Source of the DNA: Capitulum mitella | Lineage: Eukaryota > Arthropoda > Thecostraca > Pollicipedomorpha > Pollicipedidae | Direction of reading: 5' to 3' | Length of the DNA stretch: 64,000 nt | NCBI GenBank assembly: GCA_030062745.1 | Contig: CP099839.1 | Span: 11,242,802-11,306,801 of the forward strand | In this document: positions 46,733 to 57,759 of the stretch, one piece after another | How positions within the stretch are numbered: the first letter of the stretch is position 1 | Layout: each line of letters opens with the position of its first letter | Notes under the pieces: model-generated | Told to the model about the DNA's origin: nothing | The model's database searches: none | Seen by the model: only the letters and a program-made list of their open reading frames with translations | Translations under genes and position numbers: made by a program

Positions 46733-47960
46733 TTAACCCTATTCCCGGCAGGGGGGCGGAATCCGCCCCCCCTCGGGTTTTTTGCTTGCCAATTCTAGGC
46801 TTTTTAATGCAGCTTCACGAAACTTGGTGAATTTTCCTAGCTATTCTTTCTACGTGCTGTGACAAAATTTCAAAATTCTTTTTTGCTCGGGGGCGGAGCC
46901 AGGCAACGTTTTTGGGAGGCACCTCATGCCATTTTTGGCCATGTTGAGGGTAAAATGAAAATGTCTGCCAAAAACAGAGTTTTAAAGTTAGAACTTAAAA
47001 CTTTATATGTACGTATAGCGAAATAGTTGGGCAATGTGCAGATGTAACTTTGTTTATCTGAGGTCACTTTACAAGGTCAGGTCAAGGTCAAAAACCAAAA
47101 TTTGTTTTTTCGCAATAATTTCGGCGCCGTTTTTTGAAATGTCAAACTCGGCATATATGTGACGTAGAGTATATATGACATAAAGGTGCCCTTTAATTGT
47201 GTACCAATTTTCAGCTTGATATCAGGTCGGGTCACGGAGCTATGACCTAAAATATCAGTGCATGTACCCTGTATCGCAGTAGCCATAAAATGAAATTTTT
47301 GAAACAGAGTGAACTGAAATGATTGAAAACGTTTACAGATAATATTAAATGCACATGACTTTATTCCAAGTGACCCCAAGGTCACTGGAGGTCATTTAAG
47401 GTCAAAGGTCACAAGTGGAAATGAGAAACGTGTGACCGTGACAGTTCCCCCTTTTTCATGTCCCTGGCACCGCCTATGCTAACATTATACAAACATTGTA
47501 ATGCGATTTGTACTTCTTTAGTATAACATGACTAGGAGAAGCCAAAAAAGGGTGTTTGCCTCTTTTGTTCGTTCAGTTGTTAGAAAACTAATCCTTCTAT
47601 TTTTGAAACCCTGTGAACGCCCATGAATTTTCTCAAAATTTCAGATTTGTGGACTCATGGTAAAAGTCCTATTCATAATCTCTGGATTCATGCCAGTTTC
47701 ATCGAAATCGGTCTTTAAACAACGGAGTTATAAGAAGTCCAAAAGTACCCCCCATTTTGACATTTTTGCCCCTCTGTATCCACAAATTTCAAAATTTTGA
47801 AAATTTCTTTTCGTAAAAATGTAGTTCACGTCACGGCAAATCGATTGCCGTTTGTTGCGATGAAATCGGACAAGTAGTTCTCGAGATCTCAGGGGGGGGC
47901 CGAATCCGCCCCCCTGCCGGGAATCGACCATACCGTCTAGCCCTCCGGGAATAGGGTTAA
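46733..47960. mobile_element. piggyBac-like non-autonomous element (MITE), about 1.2 kb
   Basis: TTAA at 46733-46736 and 47957-47960 is the expected piggyBac target duplication. Inside it, both ends start CCCTATTCCCGG as inverted copies. Next to each is a G/C-rich near-palindrome, ggggggcggaatccgcc plus more C on the left and its counterpart on the right, so each end can form a hairpin. The interior is AT-rich, has no transposase frame, and has two clusters of AGGTCA half-sites. The element sits between the divergent NF1 and ISOC-like genes. Confidence 0.75.
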
Positions 47961-48495
47961 AGCTGAAATTCTGGTCATTGGATGATTGAAAGAGATGCCA
48001 TGGATTGTAAAACATGCACATTTCTGGATACAAATGCCTTGGTGGGCACAGAAAAGAAGTCTGTGAAAATGAACATGCAGTGTAGGCTACAGGGTGTATG
48101 TGATACAATGGAGACACACCATTGCCCATAGAGGGTTCATCATGGGGCAACATAGGTTCCTCATGGGGCATATACCTATTTAATGGTTAGAGGTTTGATC
48201 AGAAGTAAAAGTGACCGTTTGTAAATTAACTTTGGGTTTCCCACTTTCCTTGTAGACATTGGGTTGAATCTTTTGAAGATGCTTTTTGTTTTGAAAGCGA
48301 AAGGGGCCCTTCCTGAAACTGCAAAAACTGCCAAAAACCCTGAGTCATTTGGACTTCCCAACACTTCAATTTTGGCAGTGCTGGAATATTTGATACTTCT
48401 ACAGGTATGATGTCGTGGTTTGATGTGTTTCTTTGCATTCCTTGAGCACATTTTCTGTAAGGAGATTATTGACTCATGTGTTTATTTTTCAGGCC
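47961..48495. other. Region just upstream of the ISOC-like gene
   Basis: It carries the acceptor tttatttttcag (48481-48492), which implies an upstream non-coding leader exon for the ISOC-like gene. I could not place that exon. Confidence 0.5.
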
Positions 48496-50233
48496 ATGGC
48501 AGAAAATCTTGGACATATTAGTACTGATGGCTCAGTTTTTATGTTGTGTGATGTCCAAGAAAAATTTCAGCCAGCTATCACTCATTTTGACTCCATTGTG
48601 CAGTCATGTGCAAAACTTGTAAGTTGATCAAGATGGTTGGATGTACAGGTGATATGTGCTTCTCCCTCTTCCTGCTTGTGCTCATGTGCGTGTGTGGTGC
48701 CAAAGATTCAGTAAGCTTACATTAGAGGATGAACATTGAGCTTTGCTGAACCATTTCTTGAAAGCTCATCTCAGATATGATGTACAGTGTATTCTATTTG
48801 TTCACATAACATGTTTAGAGATAACTTGAAGTAAAAGTTGATTACTTGTTACCATGAGCCAGCTGGTCCAGACAGAAAATCCAATTTTGGTGAAGGACGT
48901 TTGGCACCTTTGTCTGGTATGTGTGTTGGTTTTCTCACTACATTGGTATTTTCCAGCTGCTTTGTTTTCCTGATCCCATGCAGAATGCTTCCCATGCTGA
49001 TGAGGAGGATTGTGCTGCTTTGTTTTGAATCGGCCCAGATGTGTTACACTGCAGGTGCTGCATGCCTGATAACCGTGCTTTTCAGGTAGCAGCCGGGCGT
49101 GCTCTGGGGGTGCCGCTGATCGTCACCGAACAGTACCCGAAGGGGCTGGGCAGGACGGTCGCCGCGCTGGACGTCAGTCACGCCGTCGCCGTCGCCGAGA
49201 AGACCAAGTTCAGCATGTTCGTGCCCGAGGTGGAGGCGTTGCTGTCGCAGCTTAAGCCCAGGGTGGCCGTCATCATGGGACTGGAGGTAATGCGGAGAGT
49301 CGGAGCGGCGCGGCGGGGACCGGGGCGGCGGCTGGGGAAGTGGCGGATGTTCGGGTGCGGCTGCTGTACCCGACGTGCTCTGACCGCCCGTTGGTCGGCA
49401 GGCGCACGTGTGCGTGGAGCAGACGGCCGTGGATCTGCGCTCGCGCGGCTACCACGTGCACGTGGTGGCAGACGCGGTCAGCTCGCGCTCCCAGGAGGAC
49501 CGACTGCTGGCGCTGGAGGTAAACGCCTCCCAGCATTGGCCCTGTTCCCATCCTGGCACTGGCGTCAGTCCCGTCCTAACTTTGGCCGTGGTCCCGCCTT
49601 GGTTCTGCTGTCATGCTCATCCCGGCTCTGGTGTCAGTCGCTGACACTGGCTTCAGTCCCAGCCGGGCACCGGCCCTGGCCTTGGCCTCGCTCACGAGAG
49701 GCCACTACTGCGCGTTGGAGCACTGCGCGATCTATTTTGCTCCGAAAGACGGAGAAAGCTTTGAAATCAATGGCGATCCGTCGCAGCGTTACTGAGGCAA
49801 TGATTGGCTGGTTTTCATCGTAAGTTTTTGTATTTTAGCTAAATTACTTGAAGCGTATCATTATTCTGTTCTGTTTTGTACATTAGGTAGTGTGGTTGTT
49901 TGATTGTAACATCTGCAGAAGAGACACAGCCGCGGCATAACGAAAACGTTTCGATCTGATTCACCGTGGGTTTTTCAAGTCCTAACCCACAGAACATTTT
50001 TCTGAAAGTAAGATGGCCTATCTCATGCGATGTTAACCTCAGCAATAGAGACGGCATCCGGTCCGCTAACCCCCAGACACTGGTTGCAGCGACTACGCCA
50101 GATCGGCTGCTTCATCTCAACCACGGAGTCCGTGATTTTCAAGCTCCTCGGTGACAAGAGGCATCCCAAGTTCGCCGAGATCCGTGGCCTGGTGAAAGAA
50201 ACGTCGCCACTGACGGGCCTGGCCAAAATGTAG
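48496..50233 (+). CDS. Isochorismatase domain-containing protein (ISOC1/ISOC2 type)
   Basis: A cysteine-hydrolase-fold protein of 194 residues; animal ISOC proteins have no settled substrate. Exons: 48496-48618, 49086-49286, 49402-49518 and 50090-50233 (stop TAG), all phase 0. The catalytic triad of the family is visible: Asp in [10 protein letters not shown], Lys in EKTKFSMF and Cys in AHVCVEQT. Other landmarks are [32 protein letters not shown] and [13 protein letters not shown]. The start is the ATG at 48496, with Kozak-like gccATGG, three bases after a strong acceptor; the length then matches ISOC2 rather than the longer ISOC1. SSRSQxDRLxAL also favours ISOC2, while [10 protein letters not shown] recalls ISOC1, so I give no symbol. 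Function inferred from the family only. Confidence 0.93.
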
Positions 50234-50902
50234 CCTCCAGCCAGCCACCGATCAGAAACGTGGTGGCGGGCTGAAACCAAACCATCAGAAACCATCGGTC
50301 CTGCCGCGCATAATAACGGCCAGACTGCATGTTTGAAAGGGTGATAAGTCTTAGACGGCTCAGGTGTGACTGCGCCTTTGTGATTTGATACTAGCGCCAC
50401 CTGTGGAATATTTTTGATGAGCGAACAAGCTCTTTGGATATAATGGTGTATTTGGTAGTGATGTATTGATGGCTTGAAGTGTTGATTACTTGTACCACGA
50501 TTTTCATCTGCAGGATTGTTGCTGCTCGTTGAGGATGTTAATTCTCAGATTCGTTGTGGACGCGCGACAAGAACTCATCACACATGCGGCGAAACGCTGA
50601 GAGTCCAAAAGATTCATCCACGTTCTTTCCGTAACCCTGGCTATCGCCAGGTTAGGTGTTTGAGTACGACTGCCAGTGAACGATTTCGCGTCCGGGCGAT
50701 GGTTCTTAGCCATCGATGTTTTCATTTGGTTTCTTCCTATCCGACGTTCATCGCCGGTCGCAACGCGAGTCTGAAAACACCTCCCATGCATTCCCTGTCC
50801 TCTCTTGCGAAGCCCATGCTATCAGAATTGCTCGCTTAGCGCACCTGGTCGTGACAGAAGCCATGCAGCATCGGACAGATTGTGACTGCAGTGACGCAAA
50901 GT

Positions 50903-50908
50903 AATAAA
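50903..50908 (+). terminator. Candidate poly(A) signal AATAAA for the ISOC-like gene
   Basis: The hexamer (gtaataaacg) lies about 670 nt after the stop and is the first one found. It would give a moderately long 3' UTR. Confidence 0.4.
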
Positions 50909-52729
50909 CGTGATGAATATAGAGATGGTTCGGTGTGAAATGATTGATGGAACGACTGAAGCGTTCCCGGACGGGACCGATTTCGTTTGTCGCTGACACT
51001 GGTTTTCCAGGCGATTGCACGCCATGGCCACCGTGGCGACCGTTGTGAACGTGACTGAGACTGGCCGAGCCGGATCAATCACAGAGAAATGTCCTGGGTT
51101 CGGCGTGACCCAGAGGACGCAGTGTGTATCGCAACTATCCCGTCGGAACGGGAATAGCCCTTAGAACAAATCCACCGGATGTGGCAACTTAAGTTAGTAA
51201 GAACGTAAACATACTACTTTGCTTTCGGGTGCGGCTGTGCGGTAACTCGTGATTTTTTATTTGATGGAAATTCGTTGTCTGGTAATGGCCATCAGAGAAA
51301 CGTTTTTCCCAACTCCAATGTTTCCCCAAATTTTTCATCGTCTCCATTCGTTGAATGTTACTGCATGGTGGTGTGGGGACGATGGGGAAATGGGGTTAAG
51401 GTGATACCGGTGAACAGAGTTACTGTTGTGAAGATGCGTTGGTGCGGTGCGTAATGCTGAGTTTTGTTGCACGCAATAGGTACCTAGATCGTCTGAAACT
51501 GAGCCGCGGGACTCAGAAAATGACCAAAAACCGATCGTCGCACAATTTTTTGGTTATTTGGACATAAGGGCTCTCCGACAGCTGGGTCAAGAGGCCCAAT
51601 GCTCTCCGAATGCGATGGGTATTGCACTGGCTTGCTATTTGCTTTACCAGCAAGACTCCGTGCGCCATTGTACGATGTGGTCGTTACTGTCCTGGGAAGT
51701 AGGAAGACTTTTTACCCCGCCCTGCGCGGGCGCTAAGCGCTGTTTTATGTCGACCATCAGAGACGTGAGCGTATCCAGACAGAGCGGGCTACCACAGAGA
51801 CCGGGTCATTTCGACGCGGGCGACCGAGTCCTCCGACTCCAAGCATATGAACGCTAACGACGCCGGAGCCGGCGCGGCGTCCTACCCCGGACGTCCGTCA
51901 CGGTGGGCGCCGGCGTTACTCCCGTTAGCTATGCGTCGGCCGGTGGCCCGACGCGGCAGTTATGATTCCATACGTTTCCCGCCCGGGCAGTCATCGTCGC
52001 ACGCCGTGGGGCGCTTCCCGCGCGGCAGTATAGTCGCCCGCACGCCGGAATTGTCGCGCTTGTTCCGGGCGCCGCGGCTCCGTCCGCCGCCGCGTTCCCC
52101 GGCGATGTCCATACGCCGTTAGCGTGGTGACTGATAATGACGGCAGGAGAGACTCTGTCAGGCTCTCGCTGGGCAACCGCCACCCTGACACCGGTGGGAA
52201 CCACTTAAAACAACTCGGACGAAGTGATTTCTTGCCTAATCACGTCAGATGTTAGAGGAGAACGGCCGGTAGCCGTTCGATTACCTCGTCTCGTCACTGC
52301 CTAACCGGGCAATGATTTTCAGCAGAATGCATGCCAGCGACCCGCCATCAAACTCTCGCAACCTGCCGCGCTTCACGGGCGTCCCGTTCCCGGCCGTCTG
52401 CCGCGCCACCTCCTCCCCGGCCCGCCCTTCAGCGGCCTTGCGCCGCCGGCCGCTGGAGCACGTGTGACCGGTCACGGGACAGCCGTCCTCGGACGGCATC
52501 GGCCACCGTCCGGCCAACGGGACTGGTGATCGATGGCGGGGCGGCCGGCCCCCGGCGCCGCTCATGCAGGAAACGAGCGGCGCCGGCCGCCGCTGGGATG
52601 TAATGATTGTCCTGTCCGGGCGGCGCCGGCCGCGGCTGACCGGCGGCCAGCGGAGCGCCGTGCCGGCCGGCTGCCGCCGCCGACGACGACGACGCGGCCC
52701 GCCGCCCCGGCCGAGCAGCGCAGAACGTC
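50909..52729. other. Gene-free stretch with GC-rich patches
   Basis: Open frames here are short and unfamiliar. CpG-rich patches lie at about 51840-52100 and 52330-52730. I cannot support any gene. Confidence 0.5.
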
Positions 52730-52739
52730 CCGCCGGACG

Positions 52740-53215
52740 GCCCGCCGGTCCGAGCTCGGAAACACGAGAACCCCGCCGGCCCGGCCTCGGAAACACGAGG
52801 ATGCCGCTGGTCCGGCTCGGAAACTGGAGGACCCATCAGCACAGCTCATAAACTGGGGGACCCCGCCGGTCCAGCCTCGGAAACTCGGGGGAGGGGGAAC
52901 ATCAGCACAGCCTCGGAAACTGGAGGACCCCGCTGGCCCGAGCTCGGAAACTGGAGGACCCCGCCGGTCCGGCCTCGGAAACTGGAAGACCCATCAGCAA
53001 AGCATCATAAACTGGGGGATGCCGCCGTTCCAGCCTCGGAAATCGGAGGGACCTGTCAGCACAGCCTCGGAAACTGGAGCACCCCGTGGTCCCATGGAAA
53101 GTGGAGGATCTCGCTGGTCCAGCCTCGGAAACTGAAGGATCCCGCCGGTCCAGCCTGGGAAACTGGAGGGACCCATCAGCACAGCCTCATAAACTGGAAC
53201 GTCCGGCCGACACAG
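52740..53215. repeat. Minisatellite, about 14-16 units of roughly 28-33 bp
   Basis: The unit is close to gcctcggaaactggaggacc followed by ccgccggtcca or catcagcaca. Units vary in length and sequence. A long open frame across it (52533-53135) reads as repeats of ETGGP and NWGTPP and is a by-product of the repeat. Confidence 0.9.
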
Positions 53216-54660
53216 CCCGCGAAACATGCGGCGTGGGGCTGCACATGTCTAGTGAACTGAGCATCTGGCCACTACAGAGCTATTATGGCAATGACGAAGA
53301 GCACTGCAGATTACACCATCTAAAGAAACAACAGCGTAGTCTTGCACGATGTTCGGCGGCACAGAATGACGTCTTACCACGGGCCTGTACGCAACGATTT
53401 ATCTTGTGAGATGAAGACATGCTGCGTTGGAAGCGGCTGGCTAATGCGACTCCGGCCGACACGGAAGAAAAAATGATGTACGAAGAGACGAAATTACACG
53501 TCCGGGCCCGTGACTGACCGCTGGCACCCTCTGTTCAGTGAACGTTCAGTAGTTGCGATCCTGACCAGTGTGATTTATTGAATGTTCGGCAGCTTGTTTA
53601 GCCATTCCATTGAATGAATAAGCAGTCTCTTACTTGCTTCTGTTCGTAGTCAAAGTAAGGTATCACTGCTTACGAATGCAATGAATTAATTATCGTTTTC
53701 CGCTACAGAGGCTAGAGCTTTCATCAGCCCGCAGGTCATTGTTGCCGCTATAGACGGTTATCAGAACTTTCTGACAGAATTCAAGAGGCACAGGAGTTTG
53801 CAGCTAAATTCATCAACAGTTTCAGGCAGCAGCAGCTCATCCTGTGAACCATATATATGATCAGATAACTTCTACCACATCTTGCACAGGCATAAGCAGA
53901 CTTCAAAGACAGTTGGATCTTTACGTGCTTTTGGCTTATAAACGTTACTTAGCTTGAAAATATTTGCAATGTTAAAGCTCAAAAGCACACTTGATCCCTT
54001 TGCCGGTGCACGTAATGACATGCACTGAGGCATCTTAGATGTGTGCATTGAGGAGGCGCGGAAATTTTGTATTAATTTGTATGACTCGCCGACAGAAATA
54101 TTTGGTCCCGGTGGCTGTTTTACCATCAGTGCAGGACATACTGAAGGCCGAGTATAAGAAGCGTACCGTGTTGAATGGTCTTTGGATGCTAATGATACGG
54201 CGCACGATGATAATGCCCACATGATACGGGAACAAAAGTCGGTGCCATTTGTAATGCCTTTGATATTCCACGTCGTTGAAAATCTAACGTGATTTTGAGG
54301 ACCTGATTTCGATCTGAGATTCTCCGAAAATTTAAAAGAATTTCATAATTTGTTTGCACGCAGGCTACTCGAAACGAGTACCCATGGCCATGGCTGTACA
54401 TCCTGCATTGACGTAAGGGGATTCGAAAGGCCTAGACCATACATTTCAGTCATTTTAACGTTAGGTCTATGGCAGTGACTAGAATGAAATGGTCTGAAAT
54501 CCTATTCAGACTCTCCATTAAAGCCATGGCCCTAAAGCTTAAAGTTCCAGGTTTTTTTCCTACGACGTCTAAGTTACAAAGCACTTCTACAGCCGTTTCC
54601 AAATCAACTACAAACTGTTAAGCATATATCGCGAGATCTTCTCACTACCACTGGTAAGGT
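53216..54660. other. AT-richer gene-free stretch
   Basis: Unique-looking DNA with no open frame above about 115 codons that I recognise and no repeat of note. Confidence 0.5.
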
Positions 54661-55330
54661 ACTACCGATGCCAGTAGCGGACGGTCGCGCGGTGCGCTAT
54701 CCCGGCGTGACTCCGCTCAGTCGCCGGCGCCGAGCGGCGCTGAGGCGGTCACGACGCGCCGTGCGCCGCTCTCGCAGCCGCGCCGTCGCTCGACTCCAGC
54801 AGCTGCGCCGCTGCCGTCGGCCGCCGCCGCCGCCGCTGCACGCGGCAAGCGCGCCAGCCGAGAGGTGCCAACAGGCCGGTACGGCCCGGCGGCAGCAGCG
54901 GCGGCGGCCGCGCAGCCGGCGGCCCCGGTCGACCGTCCAGATGGCGTGGAAATAATTACATTACCGGCGACAGATGGTATCACGGCCGCGCCGGCTCGAC
55001 AAATAGTGCGCGGCCGCGGCGACGCTGCGGCGCGCCGGCCGACGGAACGCGACGGAATTCCAGGGGATGTGGAGGGAGAATACGACAGACCGAGGAGCTG
55101 GCGGGGAGATGGGGGTGGAGCGGGGCGTGGAGATGGAAAGATTGCGTGGGGAGGACCAAGGCGCTCAGCAACACGACTGAAACCGTTCACAGGGCCGTGG
55201 ACTGTACGCCAACGACGTCGAGGCGCAGACGATAGCCTGCTGACGAGAATAATGCGAGCTGAGAGATACTGGAGCGATCCTCGGTCGCAGTCCGTCTCAG
55301 AACCTCCACCGTCCCCCAGATGAGGTCACG
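54661..55330. other. CpG-rich island without a recognised gene
   Basis: Strongly GC- and CpG-rich from about 54680 to 55060, with (gcc)n-like alanine- and arginine-rich frames on both strands. It could be a promoter island for a gene outside the window or for an unseen transcript. Confidence 0.35.
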
Positions 55331-57279
55331 TGATACAAAACCGGAAGGCTGAGCTGAAAAATCGCGGTCGTTGTCGGCGCCCCAGCACGCGGTCGAAGCA
55401 GACTGCTCCAGCAGACCGACTGAATGACTGAGAACGGCATGTCACGATCCAAGCGGCACGCCGTGTGGGAGCCGGCAAACAACTCGTCTGCACGTTTTAC
55501 GTGTTGCATTAAACCTCAAGCGGGCGTTAAAATACCGCTTTAAGTACGTTTCTATTTCACTCTGAACGTTGACAACAATCAGAAAAAGAACTCACATATA
55601 ATCCAGGTTTTCGCGAGCGATTAAAGTACCGAAGTAATGTGAAAAACGGAAAACAATGTTCAATTTCTTCTGGCGCTGTATCACCTGCATCTTATATTGT
55701 AACTGCTGCGCAGCCAGAATACCACTCAGGGGAACTTAGTAGGGCGTATTACTTATGTTTAATAGGGACGTCCGGCAACAACACTGATTCCCCAGGGAAA
55801 CAAATAATATGATGCAGTATGTGAGGGGCGTCATCAAAGTCGGCAGGAACATGGCTATTTTATGATACTTCCTCCCACGCAACACCGCGAAACTCATGTT
55901 ATACCTGTCATCAATGTAACCGCTCGATGGTCTGCTTCTCGCTTGACGTATAGAGGTTCGGTGAAGGAGAAGGCTGCCTTCGTCATTTGAAGCTCTCAGG
56001 CGAATACTTACTTTGCTCTGGCACGAGTACACGTTTGCAATACCGCGGCATGTCCCTCTGTACATTTTCCCGGTTGCACTACTGCACCTAACACACCTTA
56101 CACTACCGCTTTCTGCATAGAAGCAATTGGAGTGAGAATCATTACCATGCCATCGTGGCCATCGTCTTCCGGGAGACTTCAGCAGAATGACATGTGCTAG
56201 CACCGCGCGACTGGTGACTGCAGCTTAACATCGGGCTGTAGCACTAGCCCCACACGACCACGTACGACTACAAAGTGAAATGATGCACGAACACCAATGG
56301 TGACATCGCGGAATAGCTGAGACGAACCACCTGTCTAGTTGAACTTCTTAGTATTTTTCAACAGAATTCGCGAGCATTACTTTATCTTCCTAATCGACGT
56401 AACGTAATGCCCAACAACGTTACGGGAATACGGGCGGATCCAACAGCACAGTTTAAAAAAGGCAAGAATGGCGAACTCTCTGGGCAAAAAGTCCCCATAT
56501 TTTAAATACGCTAGGACACAGTACTTTGTTTTTATTAAGCAGGAACGAGGAAAATTGCGGGGGCTTAAGCTGTATTTTACCTCCTGCGAGTTTGACAATT
56601 GCCGTTTTGCCTCTACCACCCTTCGTCATCGGATCTGCTCGGGAGGGGGAGCACAACTTAAAACGACTATTTCAGGTCCCTGGCGAGACCATAGTGTCTA
56701 TTCTGCCAGAAATAATTAGACTGGATGCCAGTCTCAGCACGGATTAGCATACTACCGAAGTGATTTGATTTGGGAAGGTAAGCTGCCACACATAGTTGGA
56801 GATGTTGCGGATAGAGACACCTCACGCCAAAATAAACGACTTAATGTACGTGATAATTACCACTAACTCTTCACACCGTCGGGGTTTCCTGAGTCATCTC
56901 ACTTTTTCAGTGGTCTCTCTTTACTGTGCATACCGGCAGGTATATCAGCACCCTGCCGCAGACTGATGGTGCCTGTCCTCTGCAGGCGGTTGGCACAATA
57001 TATTGGTCTGTCTGCTATCTGCTTTGGCGCTTGAGCTCACTGCATCAGAAGCGTTTGCCGCTGTCATCGTTTTGCCAAAACTGTCATTAGCATTAGCATC
57101 TCATTCTTATTAGCACTCGTAGCCCTGGCTATTCGCAGTTTTGCCCAGGCTGGCACATATCACTGTAAGAAAACGGAAATGTGTTCAGCCTCTTGTAGTA
57201 AATCGTAGTGTCAAACGAGTTCATTCCAACGAAATGACGGTTTTCGTCGATGTCGACCGTCAAGGGACTGCTTAATAAT
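55331..57279. other. Gene-free stretch
   Basis: The longest frames (for example a 155-codon one on the minus strand, 55736-56203) show no family resemblance. I see nothing I can support. Confidence 0.5.
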
Positions 57280-57289
57280 GCTATGGGAC

Positions 57290-57745
57290 TTAACAGTTGT
57301 TTTATCTGTGGTTCGTCTATCAACGGTCTGCCACCAGTTTGCCATTCGCCTGTCATCAGTCTGCTGCCCATCAGAAAGTCTGCCGTCATTGTGACGTTCA
57401 TAAGCTGATATGCTGTTAAACAGCTTGCCACCAGTCTGCTGCTCATCATGCAGTCTGCCGTCCACCAGATGGTCTATCTTCTGTCTGCCGTCTATCAGAC
57501 AACCCTTTGCCAGTCTCCTTTCAGTCTGCCGCTCATCAGGTAGTTTGCCAACAGACTGTGATCAGACAATCGAGCGTCAGTATGCCGTCTACCAGACGGT
57601 CTGCCGTCCATCAGAAGGTCTGCCGTCGGTCTGTCGCCCATCAGACGGCCTGCCGTCGGTTTGCCGTCCATCAGACGGTCTGCCGTCAGTCTGTAATCCA
57701 TCAAACAGTCTGCCGTCGGTCTGCCGTCCATCAGACGGTCGGGCC
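57290..57745. repeat. Minisatellite with a unit near 19-20 bp
   Basis: The unit is ctgccgtccatcagacggt, best kept at 57590-57745 and more decayed to the left. The middle, ccgtccatcagacgg, is partly self-complementary, so frames stay open on both strands and read as SDGRQTDGRP-type repeats. Confidence 0.9.
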
Positions 57746-57759
57746 GGGCCGGTCAGACA

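Noticed and set aside
49041..49823. A 260-codon open frame covering ISOC-like exon 2
   Set aside because: Only 49086-49286 matches the family; the rest runs through introns.
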